Part shown: positions 17,342-24,773 of the stretch, in pieces
Position numbering within the stretch: the first letter of the stretch is position 1
How the letters are laid out: every line of letters starts with the position of its first letter
Assembly (NCBI GenBank): GCA_009837395.1
Contig: VXTP01000004.1
Location: forward strand, 1 to 64,000
From: Gemmatimonadota bacterium
GTDB taxonomy: Bacteria > JAAXHH01
Reading direction: 5' to 3'
DNA length: 64,000 nucleotides
Notes under the pieces: model-generated
What the model saw: the letters and a program-made list of their open reading frames with translations, nothing else
Database searches by the model: none
Told to the model about the DNA's origin: nothing
Translations under genes and position numbers: made by a program

Positions 17342-18094
17342 GTGAACGAATCGCAGATCAAATCGTTGCTCGAACAGGTCCGGTCGGGGCAACTGGCGGT
17401 GGACGAGGCTTCCGCGCAGTTGCGATCCATGCCTTTCGAGGACCTGGGGTTTGCGCAGGTGGACCATCACAGGGCGCTGCGATGCGGGTTCCCAGAGGTG
17501 ATCTTCTGTACGGGGAAGACCGACGAACAGGTGGCCGCAATCGCGGAGCGCATCGTCGCCTCGGGCAGCGACCTGCTCGCCACGCGGGCGACCCCGGCCA
17601 TGTACGATGCCGTCGTGGCGCGGTGTCCCTCCGCGGAGTACAACGAGACGGCGCGGACCATCGTGGTCCAGGAAGCCTGGCAGGACCGGGGCATCGGCGA
17701 AGTCCTGGTCGTCTCGGCGGGCACGAGCGATATCCCCGTGGCCGAAGAGGCCGCGGTAACCGCCCGGGTCCTGGGCAACCGGGTGGAACGTGTCTTCGAC
17801 GTCGGGGTAGCCGGCATTCACCGCCTGTTTTCCCATCGCGAGGCCATCATGAACGCGTCGGTGCTTATCGTCGTGGCGGGCATGGAAGGCGCCCTGCCCA
17901 GCGTGGTCGGGGGCATGGTCTCCCGGCCGGTGATCGCCGTGCCGACCAGCGTCGGATACGGCGCAAGCTTCAACGGGCTTGCGGCACTTCTGGCCATGCT
18001 GAACAGCTGTGCCTCGGGCGTCACGGTGGTGAACATCGACGGCGGGTTCAACGCCGGGTACGCGGCGGGCCTCATCAACCGGAAACACGAATAG
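17342..18094 (+). CDS. larB: Pyridinium-3,5-biscarboxylic acid mononucleotide synthase LarB
   Basis: Carboxylates and hydrolyses nicotinic acid adenine dinucleotide in the synthesis of the nickel-pincer nucleotide cofactor of lactate racemase LarA. 250 aa, family length. The C-terminal PurE/AIRC-like domain (about 120-250) shows [37 protein letters not shown] and [10 protein letters not shown]. It starts with GTG only 3 bp after the dipeptidase stop and is followed by larC after 13 bp, the usual larB-larC pairing. Neither larE nor larA is in the window. Confidence 0.95.
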   Translation: MNESQIKSLLEQVRSGQLAVDEASAQLRSMPFEDLGFAQVDHHRALRCGFPEVIFCTGKTDEQVAAIAERIVASGSDLLATRATPAMYDAVVARCPSAEYNETARTIVVQEAWQDRGIGEVLVVSAGTSDIPVAEEAAVTARVLGNRVERVFDVGVAGIHRLFSHREAIMNASVLIVVAGMEGALPSVVGGMVSRPVIAVPTSVGYGASFNGLAALLAMLNSCASGVTVVNIDGGFNAGYAAGLINRKHE

Positions 18095-18107
18095 GACGGC
18101 GGGTCCC

Positions 18108-19337
18108 ATGGCGGTGGCGGGATATTTCGACCAGTTATCCGGCTTTACGGCGGACATGCTGCTCGGCGCGCTGATCGACGCGGGCTCGGACTGCGAGGAG
18201 ATCGCGGCGTCCTTGAAACGCCACTATGGCGTGGACTGCGAGATCAACGTCACCCGGGAGCGGGTCGATGGGACGCAGGTGACGTTCGCCTCCCTGTCCT
18301 GCGTCGAAGCGTCCGTCCCCGAGACCTACCGGGCCATCCCGGACGGGGGTGCGGGCACGCCGGCCGGCACGCTCATCGGCCGGGTAATTGGTCACCTCGA
18401 GCAGAACGTGAACGAACGCTGGGGGGCACCGGACCAGACGCCAGGACACGCGACGGACCACGCACCAGCCCACACGCCGTCGGTGGAGGCACTGGGCGGC
18501 CGCCACACGGCATTGCGTATCCTCGCCCTCTGCAACGCCCTGCATCTTCTCGGGATCGATACCCTCCACCACGAGGCACTGCCCTTTGCCACGGGCATCG
18601 ATGCTACGCCTCCCCTGCTCGCCGCCCTTATGCGGGGCGCAACCGTGCGGCCCGTCGACCGCGCCCCCGTCGACCTGGCGGGATGCGCCGTGCTGACCGC
18701 GCTTTCCGCGGGTTCGATGCACGGGTCCGGCTTTACGCTGCGGTCGGTGGGCTGCGGGGGCAACGACGACGCCCGTGGTGATGGAAACAGGGTACGGCTG
18801 TGCGTGGGAGAAGTCGCCCGTCTGGGGGAAGTCACCCGCCAGGGGGAAATCGCCCACATGGGAGGTATCGACCAGGCCGGCGACCGTGCGTCCGTGCAGG
18901 TTTTGGAAACTCAGATCGACGATATGAATCCGCAGTTCTACGGCCACGTCCTGGACCTGCTGCTCGACGCCGGCGCGGTGGACGCCTTTCTCACACCCGT
19001 GATCATGAAAAAGAGCAGGCCGGGCGTACTGCTCACCGTGCTGGCGCCAACCGCCCTGGTTGGCCGACTGGCCGAGGTGGTTTTCAGGGAAACGACGACC
19101 ATAGGCCTCAGAAGCTACCCCGTCTCCCGGAGCGTGTTGCCTCGCCGCGAAGCCAGGGCAGACACCCCCTTCGGCGCGATCCGGATCAAAGTCGTTCGGC
19201 AGGATAACGCCACGCGCTATACCCCCGAATACGAGGATTGCCGTCAGGCGGCGCTGAAGGCGGGGGTCCCGCTAGCGGAGGTATACGCGGCCGTCCACGA
19301 GGCCGCCGGCCAGATGGACCTGGACGACCTGCTGTGA
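18108..19337 (+). CDS. larC: Nickel insertion protein LarC, with a divergent N-terminal domain
   Basis: LarC is the CTP-dependent cyclometallase that inserts nickel into the pincer cofactor. 409 aa in one continuous frame, with no frameshift between LarC1 and LarC2. The LarC2 part (about 264-409) is well conserved: VLETQIDDMNPQFYGH, MKKSRPGVLLTVL, FRETTTIGLR and YEDCRQAALKAGVPL. The LarC1 part is degraded: the usual DCFSGISGDM start is DQLSGFTADM, and the HEVGxxDSIxD motif is replaced by VEALGGRHTALRI. Two repeat-rich inserts lie at residues about 104-125 and 233-256. The stop overlaps the GTG start of the ECF ATPase. Function may be kept through LarC2 (inference). Confidence 0.88.
   Translation: MAVAGYFDQLSGFTADMLLGALIDAGSDCEEIAASLKRHYGVDCEINVTRERVDGTQVTFASLSCVEASVPETYRAIPDGGAGTPAGTLIGRVIGHLEQNVNERWGAPDQTPGHATDHAPAHTPSVEALGGRHTALRILALCNALHLLGIDTLHHEALPFATGIDATPPLLAALMRGATVRPVDRAPVDLAGCAVLTALSAGSMHGSGFTLRSVGCGGNDDARGDGNRVRLCVGEVARLGEVTRQGEIAHMGGIDQAGDRASVQVLETQIDDMNPQFYGHVLDLLLDAGAVDAFLTPVIMKKSRPGVLLTVLAPTALVGRLAEVVFRETTTIGLRSYPVSRSVLPRREARADTPFGAIRIKVVRQDNATRYTPEYEDCRQAALKAGVPLAEVYAAVHEAAGQMDLDDLL
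18804..18875 (+). repeat. Four 18-bp tandem repeats inside larC
   Basis: Units at 18804, 18822, 18840 and 18858 encode VGEVAR, LGEVTR, QGEIAH and MGGIDQ. They sit between the LarC1 and LarC2 parts, in frame, so they lengthen the linker without breaking the gene. Confidence 0.85.
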
Positions 19338-21268
19338 TCGTCGTCGAAGACGTATCCTTCAGCTACCACCTCCCGACGGGGGACGAGGTCCCCACGCTGA
19401 GGGGCCTGTCCCTTGAGATCGGCGATTCCGGAAGCCTGGCCGTCATCGGCCCCAACGGTTCGGGCAAGAGCACGCTCGCCCGCTGCCTCAACGGATTGAT
19501 CGTGCCCCGGTCCGGCCGGGTCCTGGTGGACGGCCTGGACACGGCGGTCCCGGAGAACAAGTGGCCGGTCCATCAACGGGCCGGCATGATCTTCCAGAAC
19601 CCGGATAACCAGCTGGTCTCCACCACGGTGGAACGGGAAGTGGCTTTCGGCCTGGAGAACCTCGGCCTGCCTTCCGCAGAGATCCACGACCGCGTCGCGT
19701 GGGCCTTAAGCCGTTTCAACCTGGAGAAGTACCGCCAATATCCTCCCCACAGGCTGTCCGGCGGCGAGAAACAACGCCTGGCTATCGCCGCCGTGGCGTC
19801 CATGCGCCCCCGTTACCTCATCTGCGACGAGCCCACCTCGTCGCTAGACCCGGGCGACCGGCGGGACATCCTCGACCTGCTCCTGTCGATCGTGGAGGAA
19901 TACCGGTTGAGCGTGGTCTTCATAACGCAGTCACCGGAAGAAGCCGTCCGGATGGACCGCATCGCACTGGTGGTGGACGGGGATATCGCCGCCGAGGGAA
20001 CGCCGGAGGAGGTATACCGGGAATCCGGCCGGCTCGCGGCGCACGGGCTCGACGCGCCGCTGGCCAAGCGGCTGGCGGACGCCCTGTGTACGCGCGGCGT
20101 CGCGGTTCCGGCCGGCATTGTCCGTCCGGAGCCCCTGGTCCGGTGGCTGGCACACAAGGCGCACGAGTCACCCAGGGCGCTCGATCCGCCCGGAGCACCC
20201 GAGTCGCCCAGGGCGCCCGAATCGCCACCGTCCCGCCGGCAGGACGGCACGCCGCCGGGCGATGTCCGTTCGGCACCGGACGCGCCGGATGAGAAACCGG
20301 CCATGTCGCCAACCACCCCGCCCATGATCGCTTTCGACCAGGTGTGCCATACCTACTCCCCCGGCACTTCCCTTGAGATCCTCGCGTTGCGCGATGTGAC
20401 CACCCTGGTGTTCCCCGGGGAGTGCGTCGCGCTGACCGGGCCGAACGGTTCGGGTAAATCCACGATGATTCAGCACCTCAACCGCCTGCTTAAGGCGGAT
20501 TCGGGCACGGTACGGGTCGAGGGGAAGGATGTGTCGTCCCCGGAGACCGACCTGCGTAAGCTGCGTCAGAAAGTGGGACTGGTCTTCCAGTTTCCCGAGG
20601 CGCAGTTGTTCGAGGAAACCGTCTTCGACGACGTGGCCTTCGGCCCTCGGCAAACGGGTGTTGCGGCATCGGAAATCCCGGGCATGGTCAACGGGGCGCT
20701 CGAGCGGGTCGGCCTGGATCCCGGCCGGTTCTTACACCGGCATCCCCTGTCTCTGAGCGGCGGGGAAAAACGCCGGGCCGCGATCGCCGGAATCCTGGCC
20801 ATGGAGCCTTCCGTCCTCGCGCTCGACGAACCCACGTCCGGACTCGATCCGCAAAGCGTACGGCAGGTCGAGGCGATTTTCAGGGCCTGCAAGGCGAAGG
20901 GGACGACCCTTTTCCTGATCACCCATGACATGGACCTGATCTCCCGCCTGGCGGACCGGATCCTGGTCATGGAAAACGGCGGCATCACGGCGGATACCAC
21001 GCCGGTTCGCCTGTTCGGCCGGGCGGACGGCGTCGGCGCGCGGCCGCAGGAACAGCCCGGTCGGCCCGGTCGGGTGGATGGCGTCGACCCGCGGCCGCAG
21101 GAACGGCCCGGTCGGCCCGGGCTGTGCGATCTGCTGACCGCCGCCTGCGAAGCCGGGATCCCCGTCGATCCCGCCTGTTTCGACCTGGAAGAAGCCGCGG
21201 ACATGATCCGTGCGAGCGTTTTCAACGACAATCATCACGCCAGCCCCGGGGAAAGCCAACCATGCTAG
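19334..21268 (+). CDS. Fused double ECF/cobalt-type ABC ATPase (EcfA-EcfA')
   Basis: Two ATP-binding cassettes in one 644-aa chain; most ECF systems use two separate genes. Domain 1 (about 1-265) has Walker A GPNGSGKS at 39-46, the Q-loop FQNPDNQL typical of ECF A subunits, LSGGEKQR and ICDEPTSSLD. Domain 2 (about 335-585) has GPNGSGKS, FQFPEAQLFEE, LSGGEKRR and LALDEPTSGLD. The linker (about 275-330) is made of Pro/Ser/Glu repeats, and a duplicated 17-residue unit lies in the C-terminal tail. Start is GTG 19334, overlapping the larC stop as GTGA. Next to larBC it might power nickel uptake, as larMNQO does in Lactobacillus, or serve several S components. No T subunit is visible. Confidence 0.9.
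   Translation: MIVVEDVSFSYHLPTGDEVPTLRGLSLEIGDSGSLAVIGPNGSGKSTLARCLNGLIVPRSGRVLVDGLDTAVPENKWPVHQRAGMIFQNPDNQLVSTTVEREVAFGLENLGLPSAEIHDRVAWALSRFNLEKYRQYPPHRLSGGEKQRLAIAAVASMRPRYLICDEPTSSLDPGDRRDILDLLLSIVEEYRLSVVFITQSPEEAVRMDRIALVVDGDIAAEGTPEEVYRESGRLAAHGLDAPLAKRLADALCTRGVAVPAGIVRPEPLVRWLAHKAHESPRALDPPGAPESPRAPESPPSRRQDGTPPGDVRSAPDAPDEKPAMSPTTPPMIAFDQVCHTYSPGTSLEILALRDVTTLVFPGECVALTGPNGSGKSTMIQHLNRLLKADSGTVRVEGKDVSSPETDLRKLRQKVGLVFQFPEAQLFEETVFDDVAFGPRQTGVAASEIPGMVNGALERVGLDPGRFLHRHPLSLSGGEKRRAAIAGILAMEPSVLALDEPTSGLDPQSVRQVEAIFRACKAKGTTLFLITHDMDLISRLADRILVMENGGITADTTPVRLFGRADGVGARPQEQPGRPGRVDGVDPRPQERPGRPGLCDLLTAACEAGIPVDPACFDLEEAADMIRASVFNDNHHASPGESQPC
20164..20320 (+). repeat. Pro/Ser/Glu linker built from 9-bp units between the two ECF ATPases
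   Basis: At 20164-20235 the sequence runs in degenerate 9-bp units of the type GAGTCACCC / AGGGCGCTC / GATCCGCCC / GGAGCACCC. They encode repeated ES/P-R-A-P triplets. The following 85 bp stay Pro/Asp/Ala-rich. It joins two conserved domains. Confidence 0.6.
21026..21124 (+). repeat. 51-bp tandem duplication near the 3' end of the ECF ATPase gene
   Basis: Unit 1 (21026-21076) and unit 2 (21077-21124) share GCGGCCGCAGGAAC and CCCGGTCGGCCCGG blocks. They encode DGVGARPQEQPGRPGRV and a near copy, a Gly/Pro/Arg-rich extension after the second ATPase domain. Confidence 0.85.
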
Positions 21269-22155
21269 TCGACATCCATACCAACCTGATGTGGTACCCG
21301 GACCATATGTCCGACGAATTCGTGGAATTCGCCTACGCCGCCAAGAAGGCCAAGATGCGGCTGTCCGAGGACGTATACTTCGCCGGCTACGAAGACCGGT
21401 ACAGGAATGCCTTCGATTCCACGCCCGAAACGCTGCTGAAGGCGACCGGGGACTGCGACAGGGTGGTGGTGTTCGGGCTGAAGGCGCCCTACTGCGGGGT
21501 GGACGTACCCCAGGAACTCGTCGCCGGTTTCGTGGATAAACACGCGGACCGGTTCATCGGATGGTGTTCCGTCGACCCGAACGATGAAGACGCCGTCGAA
21601 CAACTCGAATACAACGTCGAAGTGCTCGGCCTGCGCGGGCTAAAGGTCGCGCCGATCTACCAGCACTTCGACCCGCAGGACCCGGCCCATCTTCCCCTGT
21701 TCAAAAAAGCGGAGGCGCTGGACATCCCCGTGATCTGGCACCAGGGCACTTCCTTCGTGCGGCCGGGCCCGCTCAAGTGGGCCAACCCGATCCAGCTGGA
21801 GGACATCGCGGTGGCCTGCCCGGACCTCCGGATGATGATCGCCCACATGGGACACCCGTGGGAGGACGAATGCGTGGTGCTGATCCGGAAGCATCCGAAT
21901 CTCTACGCGGATATATCGGCCCTGCACTACCGCCCGCTTCGCCATTACATGGCCTTCATGTCCGCCCTGGAGTACGGCGTGGAGCACAAGCTGATCTTCG
22001 GTTCCGACTTTCCCTCCGCCACGCCGGCGCAGGTCATAGCGGGCCAGTGGAAGGTGAACGACGTCGTACGGAACACGTCCCTGCCCGTGTTTCCGGAAGA
22101 GGCCATCCACAACATGATCTATGAAAACTGGAGACCGTTTCTCGGGGAGTCGTAA
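21262..22155 (+). CDS. Amidohydrolase family 2 (ACMSD-like) metal-dependent hydrolase
   Basis: TIM-barrel amidohydrolase, 297 aa from the ATG at 21262, which overlaps the ECF ATPase stop by 7 bp. Barrel metal-site elements are visible in IWHQGTS, MIAHMGHPW and the terminal Asp in FGSDFPSA. The N-terminal metal motif, usually HxH, is VDIHTNLM: His6 is followed by Asn, so one ligand is missing. Decarboxylases and hydrolases occur in this family and the reaction cannot be told. Coupling to larB-larC-ecfAA suggests it may act on a related substrate. It ends on the A-tract of a terminator serving the opposite strand. Confidence 0.82.
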   Translation: MLVDIHTNLMWYPDHMSDEFVEFAYAAKKAKMRLSEDVYFAGYEDRYRNAFDSTPETLLKATGDCDRVVVFGLKAPYCGVDVPQELVAGFVDKHADRFIGWCSVDPNDEDAVEQLEYNVEVLGLRGLKVAPIYQHFDPQDPAHLPLFKKAEALDIPVIWHQGTSFVRPGPLKWANPIQLEDIAVACPDLRMMIAHMGHPWEDECVVLIRKHPNLYADISALHYRPLRHYMAFMSALEYGVEHKLIFGSDFPSATPAQVIAGQWKVNDVVRNTSLPVFPEEAIHNMIYENWRPFLGES

Positions 22156-22188
22156 AAAAACAGGAGCGACCTTTACGGCCGCCCCTGT
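22154..22188 (-). terminator. Rho-independent terminator of the first pal gene
   Basis: A 12-bp stem (arms 22160-22171 and 22177-22188, two G-U pairs) with a 5-nt loop. On the minus strand it is followed by seven T (22160-22154). It lies 31 nt after the pal stop. Confidence 0.92.
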
Positions 22189-22218
22189 CCTGAAACGGTA
22201 CGGGTGATGCGGGGAAAC

Positions 22219-22872
22219 CTACTGGCGCTTCAGCTCCACGCGCCGGTTCTGCGCCAGGGCGCTTTCGTCACTGCCCATGACCGACTGCCGCTCTTCACCG
22301 TAACTGACGGTCTCGATGCGGTCTTCCGCCACACCGGCATCCACGAGGTACGCCTTGATCGCCTCGGCGCGCCGTTCACCCAGCGCCAGGTTGTATTCGA
22401 TCGTGCCCCGTTCATCGGTATGGCCTTCGACCACCACCCGGTCTTCGGGCTGGTACTCCCGCAGCTTGCGGGCGTTTTCATCCAGGACTGAACGCTGGTC
22501 CTCCCGGACGTCCGACCGGTCATAGTCGAAGTAGATGGTGGCCAGGGACATCATCTCCTGGTGCAGGGCCTCGGCCTCGGCCGCCCTGCGGGCTTCCTCT
22601 TCGGCCAGGCGCCGGGCTTCTTCCTCGGCCGCCAGACGGGCTTCCTCTTCGGCTATGCGCCGGGCTTCGGCCTCGGCCGCCAGGCGGGCTTCCTCTTCAG
22701 CCTGTACCGCCCTGATCGAATCCGCGATCGCCTGTTGACGCGCCGCCTCCATCGCGGCCAGTTCCTCCGCGGAAGGTCCCCGGGTTACGGCGCAGCAAGC
22801 GCCCATCCATACGGGAGCGGCGACCAGCACACAGAGCGCCAGGACCGATGCCGTATTGCTCCATCGCTTCAT
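22219..22872 (-). CDS. pal: Peptidoglycan-associated lipoprotein Pal, copy 1
   Basis: Outer-membrane lipoprotein that binds peptidoglycan and TolB/TolA, 217 aa. The signal peptide ends at a lipobox-like MGAC (Cys26). Residues about 34-112 form one long Ala/Glu/Arg helix containing six 8-residue repeats (AEEEARLA type). The C-terminal OmpA-like domain (about 110-217) has IYFDYDRSDV, the meso-DAP-binding GHTDERGTIEYN, and ALGERRAEAI. E. coli Pal has only a short linker and about 173 residues, so the helix is extra. It has its own promoter (22969-22997) and terminator. A paralogue lies directly upstream (23139-23780). Confidence 0.93.
   Translation of the reverse strand: MKRWSNTASVLALCVLVAAPVWMGACCAVTRGPSAEELAAMEAARQQAIADSIRAVQAEEEARLAAEAEARRIAEEEARLAAEEEARRLAEEEARRAAEAEALHQEMMSLATIYFDYDRSDVREDQRSVLDENARKLREYQPEDRVVVEGHTDERGTIEYNLALGERRAEAIKAYLVDAGVAEDRIETVSYGEERQSVMGSDESALAQNRRVELKRQ
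22558..22701 (-). repeat. Six 24-bp repeats encoding an 8-residue Ala/Glu/Arg motif in pal copy 1
   Basis: The units encode AEEEARLA, AEAEARRI, AEEEARLA, AEEEARRL, AEEEARRA and AEAEALHQ. A period of eight is not the heptad of a classic coiled coil; it fits a charged single helix of the TolA domain II kind. A matching block of five and a half units lies in copy 2 at about 23484-23615. Confidence 0.85.
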
Positions 22873-22968
22873 GCGAAACTCCTTTCCCTGAGTTGGCTTT
22901 TAAATCCAAAATACATCCAGTCAGTCTGTTCCTTTTCCGCTTAACGTCTGTTTCATCCTGAGCGGCAA

Positions 22969-22997
22969 AGTATATGCATTTCTGCTTCATCTTTCAA
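22969..22997 (-). promoter_or_regulatory. Promoter of pal copy 1
   Basis: Minus-strand TTGAAA (22992-22997), a 17-bp spacer and TATACT (22969-22974), each five of six to consensus. The leader is about 90 nt. It lies between the terminator of copy 2 and the start of copy 1, so copy 1 can be expressed separately from the tol operon. Confidence 0.75.
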
Positions 22998-23077
22998 TGT
23001 TTTTTTGCAATACGCCGGTCTGTCCTTTGTATCCACGTGACCTATGAAAACGGGAACATTACTCCCGGGCACAGACG

Positions 23078-23104
23078 AAAAAGGGGCGACCATACGGCCG
23101 CCCC
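23078..23104 (-). terminator. Rho-independent terminator of the second pal gene
   Basis: A 9-bp stem (23083-23091 with 23096-23104, one G-U pair) and a 4-nt loop. On the minus strand it is followed by five T. It resembles the terminator of copy 1 in sequence, so the gene and its terminator were probably duplicated together. Confidence 0.88.
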
Positions 23105-23138
23105 GGTCCTGTTTCGGTACGGGTGATACCTGTAACGC

Positions 23139-23780
23139 TTACTGGCGCTTCAACTCGGCGCGCCGGTTCTGCGACCACGCGCTTTCGTCGTCACCCATGA
23201 CCGCCGGCTGCTCTTCACCGTAACTGACGGTCTCTATGCGGCCGTCCGCCACGCCGGCATCCGTGAGGTACGTCTTGACGGCCTGGGCGCGCTGCTCGCC
23301 CAGCGCCAGGTTGTATTCGATCGTACCCCGTTCATCGCAGTGGCCCTCGACCACCACCGAGTCTTCCGGCTGGTACTCCCGCAGCTTGCGGGCGTTCTCG
23401 TCCAGGGCCGAACGCTGATCTTCCCGGATGTTCGACATGTCGTAATCGAAGTAGATGGTGGACAGGGACATCATCTCCTGGTGCCGGGCTTCGGCCGCCC
23501 TGCGGGCTTCCTCTTCGGCCGCGAGACGGGCCGCTTCCTCGGCCGCGAGACGGGCTTCCTCTTCGGCCAGGCGCCGGGCTTCTTCCTCGGCCGCGAGACG
23601 GGCTTCCTCTTCAGCGCGTACCGCTCTGAGTGAATCCGCTATGGCCTGTTGACGCGCGGCCTCCATCGCGGCCAGTTCCTCCGCGGACGGGCCCCTGGCA
23701 CAGGCGGCACCCATCCACGCGGGAACGGTGACCATCACACAGAGCGCCAGGATCGAATACGTGCTACGCCATCTTTTCAT
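23139..23780 (-). CDS. pal: Peptidoglycan-associated lipoprotein Pal, copy 2
   Basis: Paralogue of the pal gene at 22219-22872, 213 aa, same layout: signal peptide with MGAAC lipobox, a long Ala/Glu/Arg helix with 8-residue repeats, and an OmpA-like domain. Peptidoglycan-binding residues are kept (DERGTIEYN, ALGEQR), but the Thr of GHTDERGT is Cys. The two proteins are very alike in the OmpA domain and differ most in the helix repeats. It lies 167 bp downstream of cpoB and probably ends the tolQ-cpoB transcript at the terminator 23078-23104. Confidence 0.93.
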   Translation of the reverse strand: MKRWRSTYSILALCVMVTVPAWMGAACARGPSAEELAAMEAARQQAIADSLRAVRAEEEARLAAEEEARRLAEEEARLAAEEAARLAAEEEARRAAEARHQEMMSLSTIYFDYDMSNIREDQRSALDENARKLREYQPEDSVVVEGHCDERGTIEYNLALGEQRAQAVKTYLTDAGVADGRIETVSYGEEQPAVMGDDESAWSQNRRAELKRQ

Positions 23781-23947
23781 TACAGCACTCCTTTCAAATA
23801 GATGCGTTACTCATCCATCAATGAACGGCAGGTATATGGACTCCTTCTCGACTTCACCGTGCTTTTTTCGATGCGTGGATCAAACCGGTACATCCACACT
23901 TAAAATCTCCATTTGGTTGTGAAAGTAAAGCAAAAAGTAAGTCCTGT

Positions 23948-24751
23948 TCAGTCTTCCGGCATCAGGTCAAGTCTCATCCTCGCGAGCTGAGCCTCCTCCG
24001 AATCGGGGAACTCACCGATTACCCGTTCCAGGAAGGACCGGGCCTCGGCAGGTTCCTTCCGGGCCACCTTGATGAAGGCGATCTTCAACAGGGTGGCCGG
24101 CACCTTGCTTCCACCCGGATAGGTGTCCAACAGCATCTCGTAGGCATCGAGCGCCTGGGTGTACAGACTCTGGGTATAGTAGCTGTCGCCGATATAGAAC
24201 TGCGCGTCGTCGGCCAGGTCCGAGTCCGGGAAATACTCGATGTACTGGGTAAACTGCCGGACCGCCACGTCGTAGCTGCCCCGCTGGTAATCCCTCAGCG
24301 CCAGGTCGTAGAGCTCACCCGGATCGAAGGACCCGGTCTGAGCCGCGGTCGTATCCGGCCTTGCCGGCACACTCAGCTGGACCTGCAGGCTCTCCAGCCG
24401 ACGCACCAGGGCCGAAAACTGACGGTCGCTTTCCGTGATGCGCGTGGTAAGGACCTGCAACTGGTTTTCGAGGGCGCCGACCCGCTGCCCCATGTCCGCA
24501 CGCATGCGCAGCAGCTCCTCCGTCTGGGCCCGCACGAGGGCTTCCAGCCGCACGATGTGCACCTTCAGGGAGTCGATGTCCTCCTGTAGGGCGATCTCCT
24601 CGCGCATGACCTGCATCTGGGCCCGCAGATGCGTCGTGTCGTTCTTCAGGTTGGTCAGGTCGGACTGGACGCCGCATGCGCCGGCAACGACCAGGACGAA
24701 GATCGCCGGCAGCATGCACCGGCCGAGAGGTTTCAGGAACCTTTCGTTCAT
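23948..24751 (-). CDS. cpoB: Tol-Pal system protein CpoB/YbgF
   Basis: Periplasmic coordinator of peptidoglycan synthesis and outer-membrane constriction, 267 aa. The N-terminus has a signal with a lipobox-like VAGAC (Cys26), so it may be lipid-anchored, unlike soluble E. coli CpoB. A long coiled coil covers about 30-130, and the TPR domain runs from about 145 to the end (YDLALRDYQRGSYDVAVRQF, DDAQFYIGDSYYTQ). It follows tolB by 22 bp. In E. coli the order is tolB-pal-cpoB; here cpoB precedes pal. Confidence 0.92.
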   Translation of the reverse strand: MNERFLKPLGRCMLPAIFVLVVAGACGVQSDLTNLKNDTTHLRAQMQVMREEIALQEDIDSLKVHIVRLEALVRAQTEELLRMRADMGQRVGALENQLQVLTTRITESDRQFSALVRRLESLQVQLSVPARPDTTAAQTGSFDPGELYDLALRDYQRGSYDVAVRQFTQYIEYFPDSDLADDAQFYIGDSYYTQSLYTQALDAYEMLLDTYPGGSKVPATLLKIAFIKVARKEPAEARSFLERVIGEFPDSEEAQLARMRLDLMPED

Positions 24752-24773
24752 TTACGCTCGATCCGCTTCGATT

